A DNA stretch of 64,000 nucleotides from Acinetobacter sp. B51(2017) (GTDB lineage: Bacteria; Pseudomonadota; Gammaproteobacteria; Pseudomonadales; Moraxellaceae), in assembly GCF_003711395.1 (NCBI RefSeq), contig NZ_PJRJ01000012.1:1-64000 (forward strand). The letters run 5' to 3'. Below the pieces are notes generated by a model. The model worked only from the letters and a program-made list of their open reading frames with translations, searched no databases and had not been told where the DNA came from. This document shows, in pieces, positions 8,784-17,906 of the stretch. The number at the start of each line of letters is the position of its first letter. Positions within the stretch are counted from its first letter, which is position 1. The translations under genes were made by a program, and so were the position numbers.

Positions 8784-9977
8784 TTAGCTTTTTATTGCAA
8801 TATAATGCGCATTATGTTCAAAAATAATATTTAATTGCTGCAATAATTCAGGTTGTTGTTTTAATGCATGTTGTACACGCAAATAACTCATTAATACATG
8901 TTCAGGATATAAACTCAGGAGTTGTTCTGCTTGTTGTTGTCTTTGCGTCGCTTGATAAACATAGTATTTAGCAAAAATTAATACGGGTACGCTTGGATAT
9001 TGCTGTTCCCATAGCAAAATATGCTGCTCAATCGCTGGATAATCAGGTTCTGGCTGTAATAATTGCTGCTGCAACCATAAATAAAATACCTCTTCATGAA
9101 ATTGTTCAGCCAATAATTGTTCAGCTAATTCTTGCTGCTCGTGTTGCAAATTTGGTAAACGCGCCAAAATACGTAACCATAATAATTTGACTGGGGCTAT
9201 TCTAGAGTCTAAATCATCCCTTAAATTGAGATAACGTTGCTGTAAATAATGCAGATCTTCCGCACTAGCTTGCTCAAATTGTTCTAAAACCTGTTCTAGC
9301 CACTGCGTTTTTGTTTCTGTGGCTAAATGCCCATATTGCGTGGCACGTAAATAAGCCCAAGGAAATTGCAGCGCAAAACGCCCCCATAAGATGGTCAAGC
9401 GTTTTTGATAGGCTTGCGCTACATCCTCAAGCCATGGCGATAATGCATGCTGGTTTAAAAATTCCAGATGTGTGAGGGCTTGCTCGGCATCGCCTTGCGC
9501 TAAATAAATTTCAATCCTTTGTAATTCAGACAGTTCAAAAGCCATAGCATGCGTTTGATTCAGTGCTAATAACGCCTTTTGGCTCTGCCCTTGCATATTG
9601 GCCAGCTTGGCCTGCATCACCCCATGCAATAGACTTGATTGCTGAAAAACATGCTGAATAAATGTCTGTTGATCGCGCCCCGCATCCAACAACCAAATGA
9701 CAGCTAATTGTTCATAAGGATGTAAATTTTTAAAATTAAATAGATTTTCTCTTTTGCGTTGTTCGCGGCTTAAATAACGCTTTAATATATACCATAGACT
9801 TTGGGCGATAAGACTGATCAGCGCCAAAACAATGAATAATACCCATAAGTTGCTTTGAATTTGCCATTCACGCCAATAGATATAAACGTAACCTGCGCCA
9901 TGCCCATAGCTCAACACGCTTAAAATCGCAAACGCCATTAAGCTGATCATCGCATAGGCAAGTAAAATTTGGCGCAT
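8784..9977 (-). CDS. hemY: HemY-like membrane-anchored TPR protein
   Basis: The 397-residue protein has two N-terminal membrane helices (about residues 5-25 and 40-62) followed by a helical, Gln/Leu-rich tetratricopeptide-like region. This is the architecture of proteobacterial HemY, a protein encoded with hemC and hemD whose exact role in haem synthesis is unsettled; it is not the Gram-positive protoporphyrinogen oxidase of the same name. It lies three bases after hemX in the same operon. Confidence 0.85.
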   Translation of the reverse strand: MRQILLAYAMISLMAFAILSVLSYGHGAGYVYIYWREWQIQSNLWVLFIVLALISLIAQSLWYILKRYLSREQRKRENLFNFKNLHPYEQLAVIWLLDAGRDQQTFIQHVFQQSSLLHGVMQAKLANMQGQSQKALLALNQTHAMAFELSELQRIEIYLAQGDAEQALTHLEFLNQHALSPWLEDVAQAYQKRLTILWGRFALQFPWAYLRATQYGHLATETKTQWLEQVLEQFEQASAEDLHYLQQRYLNLRDDLDSRIAPVKLLWLRILARLPNLQHEQQELAEQLLAEQFHEEVFYLWLQQQLLQPEPDYPAIEQHILLWEQQYPSVPVLIFAKYYVYQATQRQQQAEQLLSLYPEHVLMSYLRVQHALKQQPELLQQLNIIFEHNAHYIAIKS

Positions 9978-9980
9978 GAA

Positions 9981-10799
9981 TTATCTCAACAAAGCTCGTG
10001 TGGTGAGTATAGGTGTGACTAAGGTTGGTAAAGCTTTGGCATGTTCAATCTGTTGTAAAATTTGCTTGGCTTTTTGGTCAGGTAATTGCTGCAAGCTATG
10101 CACGACCAATGTCATTTCTTGTTGATAAGCCAAATATTGGCCCTGCAACAACATTTGTCGTGCTAATAAAATATGCAGCTGCGCTTCTTTTAAGATGAAT
10201 TGGCGTTGCATCAGTACTTGACTAGGTTTGCTAACAGGCTCGACTTGTAACCATTTTTGCCAAAAGGCTGCATTTTCATCATGCGCAACCGTTAGGTTTT
10301 GCTGACCAATTTCCGCAGTCAGGGCGCTGTCGAGTTGTTGCAAGAGCTGATTGACTTGTTGTTGCTGAGTTTGTCGTGCATTCACAAATTTTTGAATATC
10401 TTGATGATCTTTTAAAATCGCTGCAGCAAGTGCTGCTTTAAGACTATCAGAAATAGTCGATTGCTTTAAGTCTGCGTCTAAATGGCTCAGTTTTTCTAAA
10501 GCATAGGCATATTGCTGTTGTTTTAACGCAAACTCAACCAAATCTAACTGTTGTTGAATCAACACCAATGGATGCGTCTGTGTGACTTCTTGATCACTGC
10601 TCCGTGCGGTGCTTGGCGTCTGCTCTGTAGTGCGTTGTAATGCCACTAAGCGATCATTTAAGTTGGCATTACGTTGTTGGGCTTGATGCAAGCTTTGCTG
10701 CACTTGTGTATAGGCTTGATTGAGTTGCATGATGTCATAACTGAGCTTAAGCAGCCAACCTAACAGCACAAGCCCTAATAAGATCAAGATTTTCTTCAT
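9981..10799 (-). CDS. hemX: HemX-like membrane protein
   Basis: This 272-residue protein has one N-terminal membrane helix (residues 4-22), then a coiled-coil segment and a helical periplasmic domain. Size, topology and position between hemD and hemY match the HemX family, often mislabelled as uroporphyrinogen-III methyltransferase; no methyltransferase motif is visible. The ATG overlaps the hemD stop by four bases (ATGA). Low sequence conservation makes the name dependent on context. Confidence 0.78.
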   Translation of the reverse strand: MKKILILLGLVLLGWLLKLSYDIMQLNQAYTQVQQSLHQAQQRNANLNDRLVALQRTTEQTPSTARSSDQEVTQTHPLVLIQQQLDLVEFALKQQQYAYALEKLSHLDADLKQSTISDSLKAALAAAILKDHQDIQKFVNARQTQQQQVNQLLQQLDSALTAEIGQQNLTVAHDENAAFWQKWLQVEPVSKPSQVLMQRQFILKEAQLHILLARQMLLQGQYLAYQQEMTLVVHSLQQLPDQKAKQILQQIEHAKALPTLVTPILTTRALLR

Positions 10800-11575
10800 G
10801 CTTGCCCTTCGTCTGTCTTGAGCTGCGCGATGATATGCTCAGGTCTAAGCTGGAACACTGGAATAATATTAAAATCGAACTGTTGCTCGGTGCGATATTG
10901 GCTGAGCAAAGCAGCCAAACGTTGCCCCAGCACCATATATTGCGCCTGAGCAATGAACATTGGATACTGCGCTAACAGTTGCAGCCAATTATACCAACTT
11001 GCTTCACTGCTGATTAATACCGTATATGTTGCATGTTGTTGTAGCTGTGCGACCAAGGGCTGAACCAATTGGCTGGTTTGTGCTGGGCAACCGCGCTGGT
11101 ACAACAGTAGGTTAACTATTTGCATCCCAGCTTCACGCAATTGCTGCATCATAAACTGACGCCCACCCTCACCACGCCAAAATGCAATACGGCTACCTAG
11201 CGCTAAATTTTGCAAACTAGGCAGCTCTAGCATCCCTTCTGAGGTTTCTACCTCTGGAATAACCGCTTGAATACCATACTGTTTTAGCTCTTGGGCAGTT
11301 TTCAACCCAACTGCGACCCACTGTACTTGAGCCAAGTCAGTTAAGGTCAAACCACTTTGCTGGAGATAGCGCATTCCAATCTCAACTGCAGTTGGACTGA
11401 CCACAACAATCACTTGGCTCTTTGGTAATTGTTGATATAAAGCTGCCATCGCCAAACTATAAGGCAAGGCTTGTAGCTCAAGTAAAGGTAAGGCAAAACT
11501 ATTAATCTGCTCGGCTGACAATGCCGCAGACAATTCAGCGGCACGATCAACAGGACGGGTATTCACAAACAGCAT
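10796..11575 (-). CDS. hemD: Uroporphyrinogen-III synthase
   Basis: HemD closes hydroxymethylbilane to uroporphyrinogen III. The 259-residue product begins LFVNTRP, the usual first strand, and contains the two alternating HemD lobes. I use the ATG at 11575, one base past the hemC stop, rather than an in-frame start inside hemC; this gives a family-normal N terminus. It overlaps hemX by four bases. HemD proteins are poorly conserved, so position after hemC is a large part of the evidence. Confidence 0.92.
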   Translation of the reverse strand: MLFVNTRPVDRAAELSAALSAEQINSFALPLLELQALPYSLAMAALYQQLPKSQVIVVVSPTAVEIGMRYLQQSGLTLTDLAQVQWVAVGLKTAQELKQYGIQAVIPEVETSEGMLELPSLQNLALGSRIAFWRGEGGRQFMMQQLREAGMQIVNLLLYQRGCPAQTSQLVQPLVAQLQQHATYTVLISSEASWYNWLQLLAQYPMFIAQAQYMVLGQRLAALLSQYRTEQQFDFNIIPVFQLRPEHIIAQLKTDEGQA

Positions 11576-11576
11576 G

Positions 11577-12500
11577 TTATTTTTGATAAAGCACTTGAAG
11601 GAGCTCAGCCGCACCTTGTGCCAACAAATCTTTGGCTAGCGCAACACCTAAAGCCTCAGCTTGATCTGGCTGACCTTGTACTTGTGCTTTAAGTAGCGTT
11701 GCACCATCAACGCTGCCTACACGACCTTCAAGCTGAAGTTCTCCGTTTTGCAAGGTTGCATAACCCGCAATTGGCACTTGGCAACCACCTTCTAAATAAG
11801 CATTAAAAGCACGTTCTGCACGTACACAAACGTTAGTTTCGCTATCCATTAACGGCATAATAAGATCAAGCACCGCTTGGTCATTGCTACGACATTCAAG
11901 TCCCAATGCCCCTTGCCCTACTGCAGGTAAACTTATCTTTGCATCTAAGCAATGACGGATACGTTCTGGCATTTCAAGGCGTTTTAAACCTGCACTGGCT
12001 AAAATAATCGCATCATATTGGCCTGCATCAAGCTTAGATAAACGTGTACCTACGTTGCCACGTAAGTCCAAAATTTCTAAATCAGGACGCGCCTGTAAAA
12101 TTTGGCATTTACGACGTAAGCTTGAAGTGCCCACTTTAGCGCCTTGCGGTAAATCTGCAAAACTTGCATAAGTATTAGAGACAAAAGCATCGAGTGGATC
12201 TTCACGTTCACAAATGACAGCCAGCTCTAAACCTTCAGGCAGTGCCATGGGTACATCTTTCATGGAATGTACGGCCAAATCAGCACGACCATCCAATAAC
12301 GCTGCTTCGAGTTCTTTGACAAATAAACCCTTACCGCCAATTTTTGCCAATGGGGTATCTAAAATTTTATCACCCTGAGTCACAAAGGTTACCAACTCAA
12401 CGGTTAAATCTGCATGCAAGCTTTCTAAACGTGCACGAATATGCTCCGCCTGCCAAAGGGCAAGTGGACTTTGTCGAGTGGCAATTTTCAGGGTTTTCAT
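11577..12500 (-). CDS. hemC: Porphobilinogen deaminase (hydroxymethylbilane synthase)
   Basis: HemC joins four porphobilinogens into hydroxymethylbilane. The 307-residue protein has the substrate-binding arginines in [10 protein letters not shown] and [10 protein letters not shown], the catalytic Asp in VHSMKDVP, and the cofactor-attaching Cys240 in [11 protein letters not shown]. It is the first gene of hemC-D-X-Y and lies 74 bases after algR, the order known from Pseudomonas. Confidence 0.98.
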   Translation of the reverse strand: MKTLKIATRQSPLALWQAEHIRARLESLHADLTVELVTFVTQGDKILDTPLAKIGGKGLFVKELEAALLDGRADLAVHSMKDVPMALPEGLELAVICEREDPLDAFVSNTYASFADLPQGAKVGTSSLRRKCQILQARPDLEILDLRGNVGTRLSKLDAGQYDAIILASAGLKRLEMPERIRHCLDAKISLPAVGQGALGLECRSNDQAVLDLIMPLMDSETNVCVRAERAFNAYLEGGCQVPIAGYATLQNGELQLEGRVGSVDGATLLKAQVQGQPDQAEALGVALAKDLLAQGAAELLQVLYQK

Positions 12501-12574
12501 AGGCTCTTAGATCTTAATTGCAATATGTTTAAACTTAACCTGATCCCTTAAAAATGCAAGTAGATTTATTGCTT

Positions 12575-13312
12575 TTACAGTTTTTGAATACGTTCACGCA
12601 AATGCGGTAAATGTCTGCGACTCACGGCTAAGCGTTCATCCAAATCACGACAGCGCACTTGATATTGTCCTGCACCTAAAATTTCTAGACCATCTAAATA
12701 GGCAATCGACACCAAGGCATTGCGATGAATACGAATAAATTGCTCGGCAAATTCTTGTTCTAAATCTTTTAGGGTTTCATCAATCAAGACACTACCATTT
12801 TTATGGCGTACCGTGACATATTTATGATCCGCTAAAAAATAGTAAATATTTTCTAACGGGACTAATTCCACTCCACGGTGGGTTTTGGCCGCAATCTGCT
12901 GGCGCTTTATTTTAATTTCGTCCATATATTCTTGTTGTTTTAAAAGGCTCAATTGAGCTTGGTTAATTTTAGTTAGCTGACCTAAAACCTGCTGCAATTC
13001 CTGTTGCATAATTGGTTTTAGTAAATAGCCATCTGCCATCTGAAATGCATCTAAAGCATGTTCATCATATGCGGTACAAAATACAATGGCTGGCATGGGG
13101 TCAAGCTCACGCAAATATTGAGCACAAGTTAAACCATCCATTTCAGGCATTTGTATATCTAATAATACGACATCTGGTTGATAAGTTTCTGTGAACTCAA
13201 TTGCTTGCTTGCCATGACTTGCCACTGCCACTACGTCATGTCCAAGTTGCTCAACCAATCGTGACAGACGCTGTGTTGCCAGAGCTTCATCGTCACAAAT
13301 TAGGATGTCCAT
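12575..13312 (-). CDS. algR: LytTR-family response regulator (AlgR type)
   Basis: The 245-residue protein has an N-terminal receiver domain with phospho-acceptor Asp52 in LLDIQMPEMDG and the acidic pair DD at 7-8, and a C-terminal LytTR DNA-binding domain at about 145-245 (IHRNALVS, LAVSRRHL). A strong AAGGAGG ribosome site precedes the ATG. It follows its cognate kinase algZ at 44 bases and lies upstream of hemC. In Pseudomonas AlgR controls alginate, type IV pili and virulence; its targets here are not known. Confidence 0.92.
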   Translation of the reverse strand: MDILICDDEALATQRLSRLVEQLGHDVVAVASHGKQAIEFTETYQPDVVLLDIQMPEMDGLTCAQYLRELDPMPAIVFCTAYDEHALDAFQMADGYLLKPIMQQELQQVLGQLTKINQAQLSLLKQQEYMDEIKIKRQQIAAKTHRGVELVPLENIYYFLADHKYVTVRHKNGSVLIDETLKDLEQEFAEQFIRIHRNALVSIAYLDGLEILGAGQYQVRCRDLDERLAVSRRHLPHLRERIQKL

Positions 13313-13356
13313 GCGTCCTCCTTTATCCCAAAATTAATTTAAAAATGTGGCAGTTA

Positions 13357-14511
13357 TTATTTTTTATAAATGTATTGCACCACTGTAGTAAATATTCCAG
13401 CACCTGCATAGTTCTGAAATGTTACCTTTTCCCCAAAATACGCCTCAAGGCGCTGTTTTACATTATCTAAAGCAATACCATGCCCGCGTGTTTGCCCCAA
13501 CTCACTGGCAAGATATGGGTTACTAATAATAATATTAACTTGTTTTTCTAATATTTCGATCAAAATTGTAATTTGGCTGGGCGCTAAAATTTTTTCTACC
13601 CCATGGCTAATGCTATTTTCTAATAAAGGTTGCAAGGTCAATAGCGGAATTTTGACCTCACGCGCGCGTTCTAAATGTACAAATTTCCATTCTACTTTTA
13701 AACGCTCTCCTAAACGTACTTGCTCAATGGCCAAATAACGTTGTGATAATTCGATTTCTTCTTTAAGCGAAACCAATTTTAGCTCTTGTAAACTCGCCCG
13801 AAATAAACGTGACAAATCCATTAACATTTGTTCGGCTTTATCAGGATCAATACTAATTAAACTTAAAACATTATTTAAACTATTAAATAAAAAGTGTGGC
13901 TGAATACGCGCTTGTAAGGCTTGAATACGCGCTTTAAGTTCGCTTTGCTGCTGACGTAACCATTGTTCTCTTAAAAAAACATAACGAAAACAAAATAAAC
14001 CCAGTAAGACCCCATAACTTAAATGTAGGCTAATACCTTGAAATAATATACCCAGTTCAAAATGACTTAAACTCCAATAACTGCCCCAATACATTAAAAA
14101 ATTTAAACTTAAGCTGGTAAACAACACAATCGCTTGCAATAAAAAGAAGCCTGCTATTAAATTTTGGCTCAAAGAAAAATTCGCTAGCTTAGGTTGCAGT
14201 TTTTCAAAACAAGCTACAAAACTCAGCAATACCCAATTGATATATAAAGCATATTCCAACAAACGTAGACCACTTAAGCTCGCAAAGCTGCCCGCTTCAG
14301 CAAGGCTTAACAACATGGCTAAAATATTGCTGGCAATAAATAGCTCAATTAAATGTTGCCAACGTTTGGTTTTCGTAAAAAAATAAGCAAATTGCGTTTT
14401 ATCTGACGCAGACGCAACAGTTTGAAAGTCTTCTGTGTGAGCAAGCCTTTTTGAATTTGTTATACTCGTTGTTAAATCACTGCTTTTTTTATTGAGCCGA
14501 CATGACCACAT
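13357..14511 (-). CDS. algZ: LytS-family sensor histidine kinase (AlgZ/FimS type)
   Basis: The 384-residue protein has four to six predicted membrane helices between residues 55 and 180, then the LytS-type kinase core with His206 in [14 protein letters not shown], an N-box LLENSISHG and a G-box [14 protein letters not shown]. It partners algR. The ATG at 14511 is supported by a GAGG ribosome site 9 bases upstream, which lies inside the argH coding sequence; no other start codon is available in the first 50 codons. The gene overlaps argH head to head by 10 bases. Confidence 0.9.
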   Translation of the reverse strand: MWSCRLNKKSSDLTTSITNSKRLAHTEDFQTVASASDKTQFAYFFTKTKRWQHLIELFIASNILAMLLSLAEAGSFASLSGLRLLEYALYINWVLLSFVACFEKLQPKLANFSLSQNLIAGFFLLQAIVLFTSLSLNFLMYWGSYWSLSHFELGILFQGISLHLSYGVLLGLFCFRYVFLREQWLRQQQSELKARIQALQARIQPHFLFNSLNNVLSLISIDPDKAEQMLMDLSRLFRASLQELKLVSLKEEIELSQRYLAIEQVRLGERLKVEWKFVHLERAREVKIPLLTLQPLLENSISHGVEKILAPSQITILIEILEKQVNIIISNPYLASELGQTRGHGIALDNVKQRLEAYFGEKVTFQNYAGAGIFTTVVQYIYKK

Positions 14512-15929
14512 CTTCTAATTCCTCAAATACACAAGCCCAAACTTCAGGCATGTGGGGCGGCCGCTTCTCAGAAGCGACTGACGCATTCGTTGCAGAATTT
14601 ACCGCATCTGTACAATTTGACCAACGTTTTTATAAACAAGATATTGCAGGTTCAATCGCACATGCGACGATGCTTGCCAAAGTAGGCGTTTTAACTGAAC
14701 AAGAACGCAACGACATCGTCAATGGCTTAACCCAAATTAAAGCTGAAATTGAAGCGGGTCAGTTTGAATGGCGCATCGATTTAGAAGATGTGCATATGAA
14801 CATCGAATCACGCTTAACGCAGCGTATTGGTATTGCAGGTAAAAAATTACATACAGGTCGTAGCCGTAACGACCAAGTGGCAACCGATATCCGTTTATAT
14901 GTACGTGATGAAATTGATGCCATTTTAGCGTTATTACAAAAATTACAAAAAGGCATTTTAGGTTTAGCAGCAAAAAATACCAACACCATTATGCCGGGCT
15001 TCACTCACTTACAAACAGCACAGCCTGTGACTTTTGGTCACCATTTAATGGCTTGGTTTGAAATGTTAGTACGTGACTCTGAGCGTTTAATCGACTGCCG
15101 TAAACGTGCCAACCGTATGCCATTAGGTTCAGCTGCGCTTGCAGGTACCACCTACCCAATCGACCGTGCTTATACTGCAGAACTTTTAGGTTTTGAAGCT
15201 GTCGCTGAAAACTCACTTGATGCTGTATCAGACCGTGACTTTGCTATTGAATTTAATGCAGCTGCATCACTCATTATGATGCACTTATCACGTATGTCAG
15301 AAGAAATGATTCTTTGGACATCAGCACAATTTAAGTTTGTGAATATTCCAGACCGTTTCTGTACTGGTTCTTCAATCATGCCACAAAAGAAAAACCCAGA
15401 TGTGCCTGAGTTAATCCGTGGTAAAACTGGTCGTGTGTATGGCGACTTAATGAGTCTGTTAACGCTCATGAAAGGTCAACCTTTAGCGTACAACAAAGAC
15501 AACCAAGAAGATAAAGAACCTTTATTTGACGCAATTGATACCGTTCGTGGTTCATTGATGGCATTTGCTGACATGATTCCAGCACTTGTACCAAATGTAG
15601 AAGTCATGCGTGAAGCAGCATTACGTGGCTTCTCAACTGCAACTGACCTTGCTGATTACCTTGTTAAAAATGGTGTGGCATTCCGTGATGCGCACGAAAT
15701 TGTCGGTAAAGCTGTTGCGCTTGGTGTACAAGAAGGTAAAGATTTATCTGAACTTTCACTTGAACAATTACAGCAATTCTCTGATCTAATTCAAGCTGAT
15801 GTATTTGAGAAAGCCTTAACTTTAGAAGCATCAGTGAATGCACGTAACCACATTGGTGGTACTGCGCCTGCACAAGTTGAAGCAGCTATTGAACGTGCTT
15901 ATGCACGTTTAGAAAAACTTTACGCTTAA
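14502..15929 (+). CDS. argH: Argininosuccinate lyase
   Basis: ArgH splits argininosuccinate into arginine and fumarate in the last step of arginine synthesis. The 475-residue protein carries the fumarase/lyase signature [12 protein letters not shown], the HTGRSRND substrate-binding segment and a normal length. The ribosome site before the ATG is weak and lies within the algZ coding sequence on the other strand. yggX follows after 27 bases. Confidence 0.98.
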   Translation: MTTSSNSSNTQAQTSGMWGGRFSEATDAFVAEFTASVQFDQRFYKQDIAGSIAHATMLAKVGVLTEQERNDIVNGLTQIKAEIEAGQFEWRIDLEDVHMNIESRLTQRIGIAGKKLHTGRSRNDQVATDIRLYVRDEIDAILALLQKLQKGILGLAAKNTNTIMPGFTHLQTAQPVTFGHHLMAWFEMLVRDSERLIDCRKRANRMPLGSAALAGTTYPIDRAYTAELLGFEAVAENSLDAVSDRDFAIEFNAAASLIMMHLSRMSEEMILWTSAQFKFVNIPDRFCTGSSIMPQKKNPDVPELIRGKTGRVYGDLMSLLTLMKGQPLAYNKDNQEDKEPLFDAIDTVRGSLMAFADMIPALVPNVEVMREAALRGFSTATDLADYLVKNGVAFRDAHEIVGKAVALGVQEGKDLSELSLEQLQQFSDLIQADVFEKALTLEASVNARNHIGGTAPAQVEAAIERAYARLEKLYA

Positions 15930-15956
15930 TTTATTTCGCTAATTTGGAGTTTTGAT

Positions 15957-16226
15957 ATGTCTCGACAAGTATTTTGCCGTAAATATCAACAAGAAATGGA
16001 AGGTTTAGCTTTTGCACCATTCCCAGGTGCTAAAGGTCAAGAATTATTTGAAACCGTTTCTAAGCAAGCTTGGGGTGAATGGCTTAAGCATCAAACCACC
16101 TTGATTAACGAAAAACGTTTAAATGTGTTTGAAGCGGATGCAAAAAAATTCCTTGAAGAACAACGCGAAAAGTTCTTTAGCAATGACGAAACTCTCGAAA
16201 AAGCTGAAGGTCTAAAGCCTGAGTAA
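15957..16226 (+). CDS. yggX: YggX-type Fe(II)-trafficking / oxidative damage protection protein
   Basis: This 89-residue protein begins [16 protein letters not shown], the conserved YggX start with the single Cys, and includes [14 protein letters not shown]. YggX proteins protect iron-sulfur clusters and are linked to iron trafficking. The gene may be co-transcribed with argH (27-base gap). Its stop codon overlaps a terminator hairpin. Confidence 0.94.
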   Translation: MSRQVFCRKYQQEMEGLAFAPFPGAKGQELFETVSKQAWGEWLKHQTTLINEKRLNVFEADAKKFLEEQREKFFSNDETLEKAEGLKPE

Positions 16227-16251
16227 AACTTAAAGCGCTGCTTTAAGTTTT
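16225..16251 (+). terminator. Hairpin at the end of yggX
   Basis: AAAACTTAAAGC (16225-16236) pairs perfectly over 12 bases with GCTTTAAGTTTT (16240-16251) around a three-base loop and ends in TTTT. It starts inside the yggX stop codon. Its right arm is the same sequence that recurs twice in the adjacent repeat units. Confidence 0.65.
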
Positions 16252-16253
16252 AT

Positions 16254-16543
16254 GCAAGACGAGAAGCTATGCTTCGAGTAATAACTCAAGCGCTGCTTTA
16301 AGTTTTACGCAAGACAAGGACGAAGTCCGCGTAGGCTTTCATTTGAAAAGCTCCCAAATGGGGGCTTTTTCATTTGGAAAAGACTGCTCCGCCACGCCGC
16401 AAGACGAGAAGCTATGCTTCGAATAATAATTCAAGCGCTGCTTTAAGTTTTACGCAAGACAAGGACGAAGTCCGCGTAGGCTTTCATTTGAAAAGCTCCC
16501 AAATGGGGACTTTTTCATTTGGAAAACATTGCTCCGCCACCCT
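16254..16543 (+). repeat. Two tandem 145-bp repeat units, each with a terminator-like hairpin
   Basis: Unit 1 is 16254-16398 and unit 2 is 16399-16543; they differ at only a handful of positions. Each unit carries GAAGC-TAT-GCTTC, an AAGC-GCT-GCTT stem, GGAC-GAA-GTCC, and a terminator-like AAAAGCTCCC-AAAT-GGGGGC stem followed by five Ts (16346-16370 in unit 1; one mismatch in unit 2). A 28-base core (AAGCGCTGCTTTAAG...) also occurs a third time at 16233-16260, overlapping the yggX hairpin. No coding potential is convincing. The strand and function are uncertain; the T-runs suggest transcription rightwards. Confidence 0.85.
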
Positions 16544-16651
16544 GCAACAAAAACAGCAAAAATCTACGCAGACCCAAATAGTGATGAACACAATCAATTT
16601 AGCTGGACTCTAGCCAATCCGTTAGTTTTAAGCAAAATAATCAATTTTTAG
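16544..16651 (+). pseudogene. Possible remnant of a protein-coding gene (3' end only)
   Basis: Immediately after the second repeat unit one frame reads ATKTAKIYADPNSDEHN then QFSWTLANPLVLSKIINF and a stop at 16649-16651. The composition, with Trp, Asp and Pro in a balanced mix, looks like a real protein tail rather than chance translation of AT-rich DNA. There is no start and no upstream continuation, because the repeat interrupts it. I do not recognise the family with any confidence. Confidence 0.3.
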
Positions 16652-16882
16652 TCGTACTGTATTCATATTTAAAACTAGCGATAAAATGTCGTTAAAATTT
16701 AAAACCATGATTATTTTTATCGTTAATTTTCTAAATGTGAAATATTGTATTTATATTTTTTGTCTATAAAAAAGCAGTATAAACAGACCCTATAAAGTTG
16801 AAAAATTGGTTGTTTTTGTATATTTATTCATCAGATAAGCACATATATTACATATTGGATACATATAAATATAAAACACAAC

Positions 16883-17018
16883 AATCCTACACAATAAGCC
16901 ACAATACAAACCGAGGACTTATTTATATACTCATTCTATTCAGAAAATGCTTTGCTTTTTCTAATCAGTTTTAAATTTTACTCCCAGATTTTCCCCCAAA
17001 AATCTGGGATTTTTTTTG
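16883..17018 (+). ncRNA. Candidate small RNA with own promoter and terminator
   Basis: A sigma-70-like pair, TTACAT (16848-16853) and TATAAA (16870-16875) 16 bases apart, would start a transcript near 16883. A strong intrinsic terminator follows: CCCAGATTTT (16983-16992) pairs with AAAATCTGGG (16999-17008) and then about nine Ts. A weaker AGAAAA/TTTTTCT hairpin lies between. No start codon with a usable frame is present. The terminator has no coding gene upstream on this strand to serve except yggX, 650 bases away. The 5' end is an estimate. Confidence 0.45.
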
Positions 17019-17052
17019 CTTATTGTTTTATCTGCTGTGAGCTAGACTCCAA

Positions 17053-17073
17053 AATAGCCAAAATTTGGCTATT
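17053..17073 (-). terminator. Possible terminator of phoU
   Basis: AATAGCCAAA and TTTGGCTATT form a 10-bp perfect inverted repeat around one base, 28 bases past the phoU stop on the minus strand. The T-run after it is short, so termination may be weak. Confidence 0.45.
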
Positions 17074-17100
17074 GATTGCTTTAAAATCGATTACAACATT

Positions 17101-17829
17101 TTAACGCTGTTGCACTTTTTCTTCGATTTCTTCTAGGCTGGTATGACGTACATCTAAACCTTTGACCATATAAATGACTTGTTCAGAAATATTACGCGCA
17201 TGATCACCAATACGTTCTAAAGAACGCAGCACCCACATGACATTAATAACACGAGAAATATGCCGTGGATCTTCAATCATATAAGTCATTAAAGTACGCG
17301 TTGCTGACTGATATTCACGGTCAATATCAGCATCCGCTAACAAGACTTGGAGGGCTTGATCAATGTCTAAACGCGCAAAAGCATCGAGTGCCTCATGAAT
17401 CATCACCCGTACTTGGTTACCAATATGACGCGTTTCCATATAGCCGCGCGGTGAACCACCTTCTTCACATAAATTTTGTGCGATACGAGCAATTTTAGCC
17501 GCTTCATCCCCAATCCGCTCTAGGTCGGTATTGGCTTTACTCATGGCAATTACCATACGTAAATCGCTGGCCGCAGGATGACGACGCGCCAGAATCAAAG
17601 TTAAGGCTTCATCAATTTCGCTTTCTAACTTATTCACGGCGTTGTCTTTAAACTGCACTTCCATCGCCATTGGGGCATCTGTGTCGAGCAAAGCATGAAT
17701 CGCGTTAGTGACTTGCTGTTCGACCAAACCACCCATGGTCATAAACTTGGTGTTTACAGCTTGTAATTCTTCGTTAAATTGCGAAGAAATATGGTGATTT
17801 AACACAGGATTGGTTGGGCTCAAAGTCAT
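17101..17829 (-). CDS. phoU: Phosphate signalling protein PhoU
   Basis: PhoU links the Pst phosphate transporter to the PhoR/PhoB two-component system and keeps the Pho regulon off when phosphate is ample. The 242-residue protein has the two helical PhoU repeats, each with the metal-binding E/D-rich pattern (about residues 40-115 with DLERIGDEAAKIA, and about 140-215 with SLERIGDHARNI). I start at the ATG preceded by GGAG; a GTG lies one codon upstream. The gene stands alone here, without pst genes, behind a Pho box. Confidence 0.95.
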   Translation of the reverse strand: MTLSPTNPVLNHHISSQFNEELQAVNTKFMTMGGLVEQQVTNAIHALLDTDAPMAMEVQFKDNAVNKLESEIDEALTLILARRHPAASDLRMVIAMSKANTDLERIGDEAAKIARIAQNLCEEGGSPRGYMETRHIGNQVRVMIHEALDAFARLDIDQALQVLLADADIDREYQSATRTLMTYMIEDPRHISRVINVMWVLRSLERIGDHARNISEQVIYMVKGLDVRHTSLEEIEEKVQQR

Positions 17830-17870
17830 CACTCCACGGCACGTTTACGACATCAGATCAGCAGCATGGT

Positions 17871-17904
17871 ATTAAAGCGTGCTTATATGACCATTCTATG
17901 ACAA
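17871..17904 (-). promoter_or_regulatory. Pho box and promoter of phoU
   Basis: On the minus strand TTGTCAT (complement of 17898-17904) and TGGTCAT (complement of 17887-17893) are separated by four bases, the two 7-bp direct repeats of a PhoB site. Ten bases later comes a -10 element TTTAAT (complement of 17871-17876). This spacing is that of E. coli PhoB-activated promoters such as phoA. Confidence 0.75.
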
Positions 17905-17906
17905 GT

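Noticed and set aside
16374..16613. A 79-codon open frame across the second repeat unit
   Set aside because: It runs through the repeat's hairpins, has no ribosome site and encodes low-complexity sequence; the repeat explains it.
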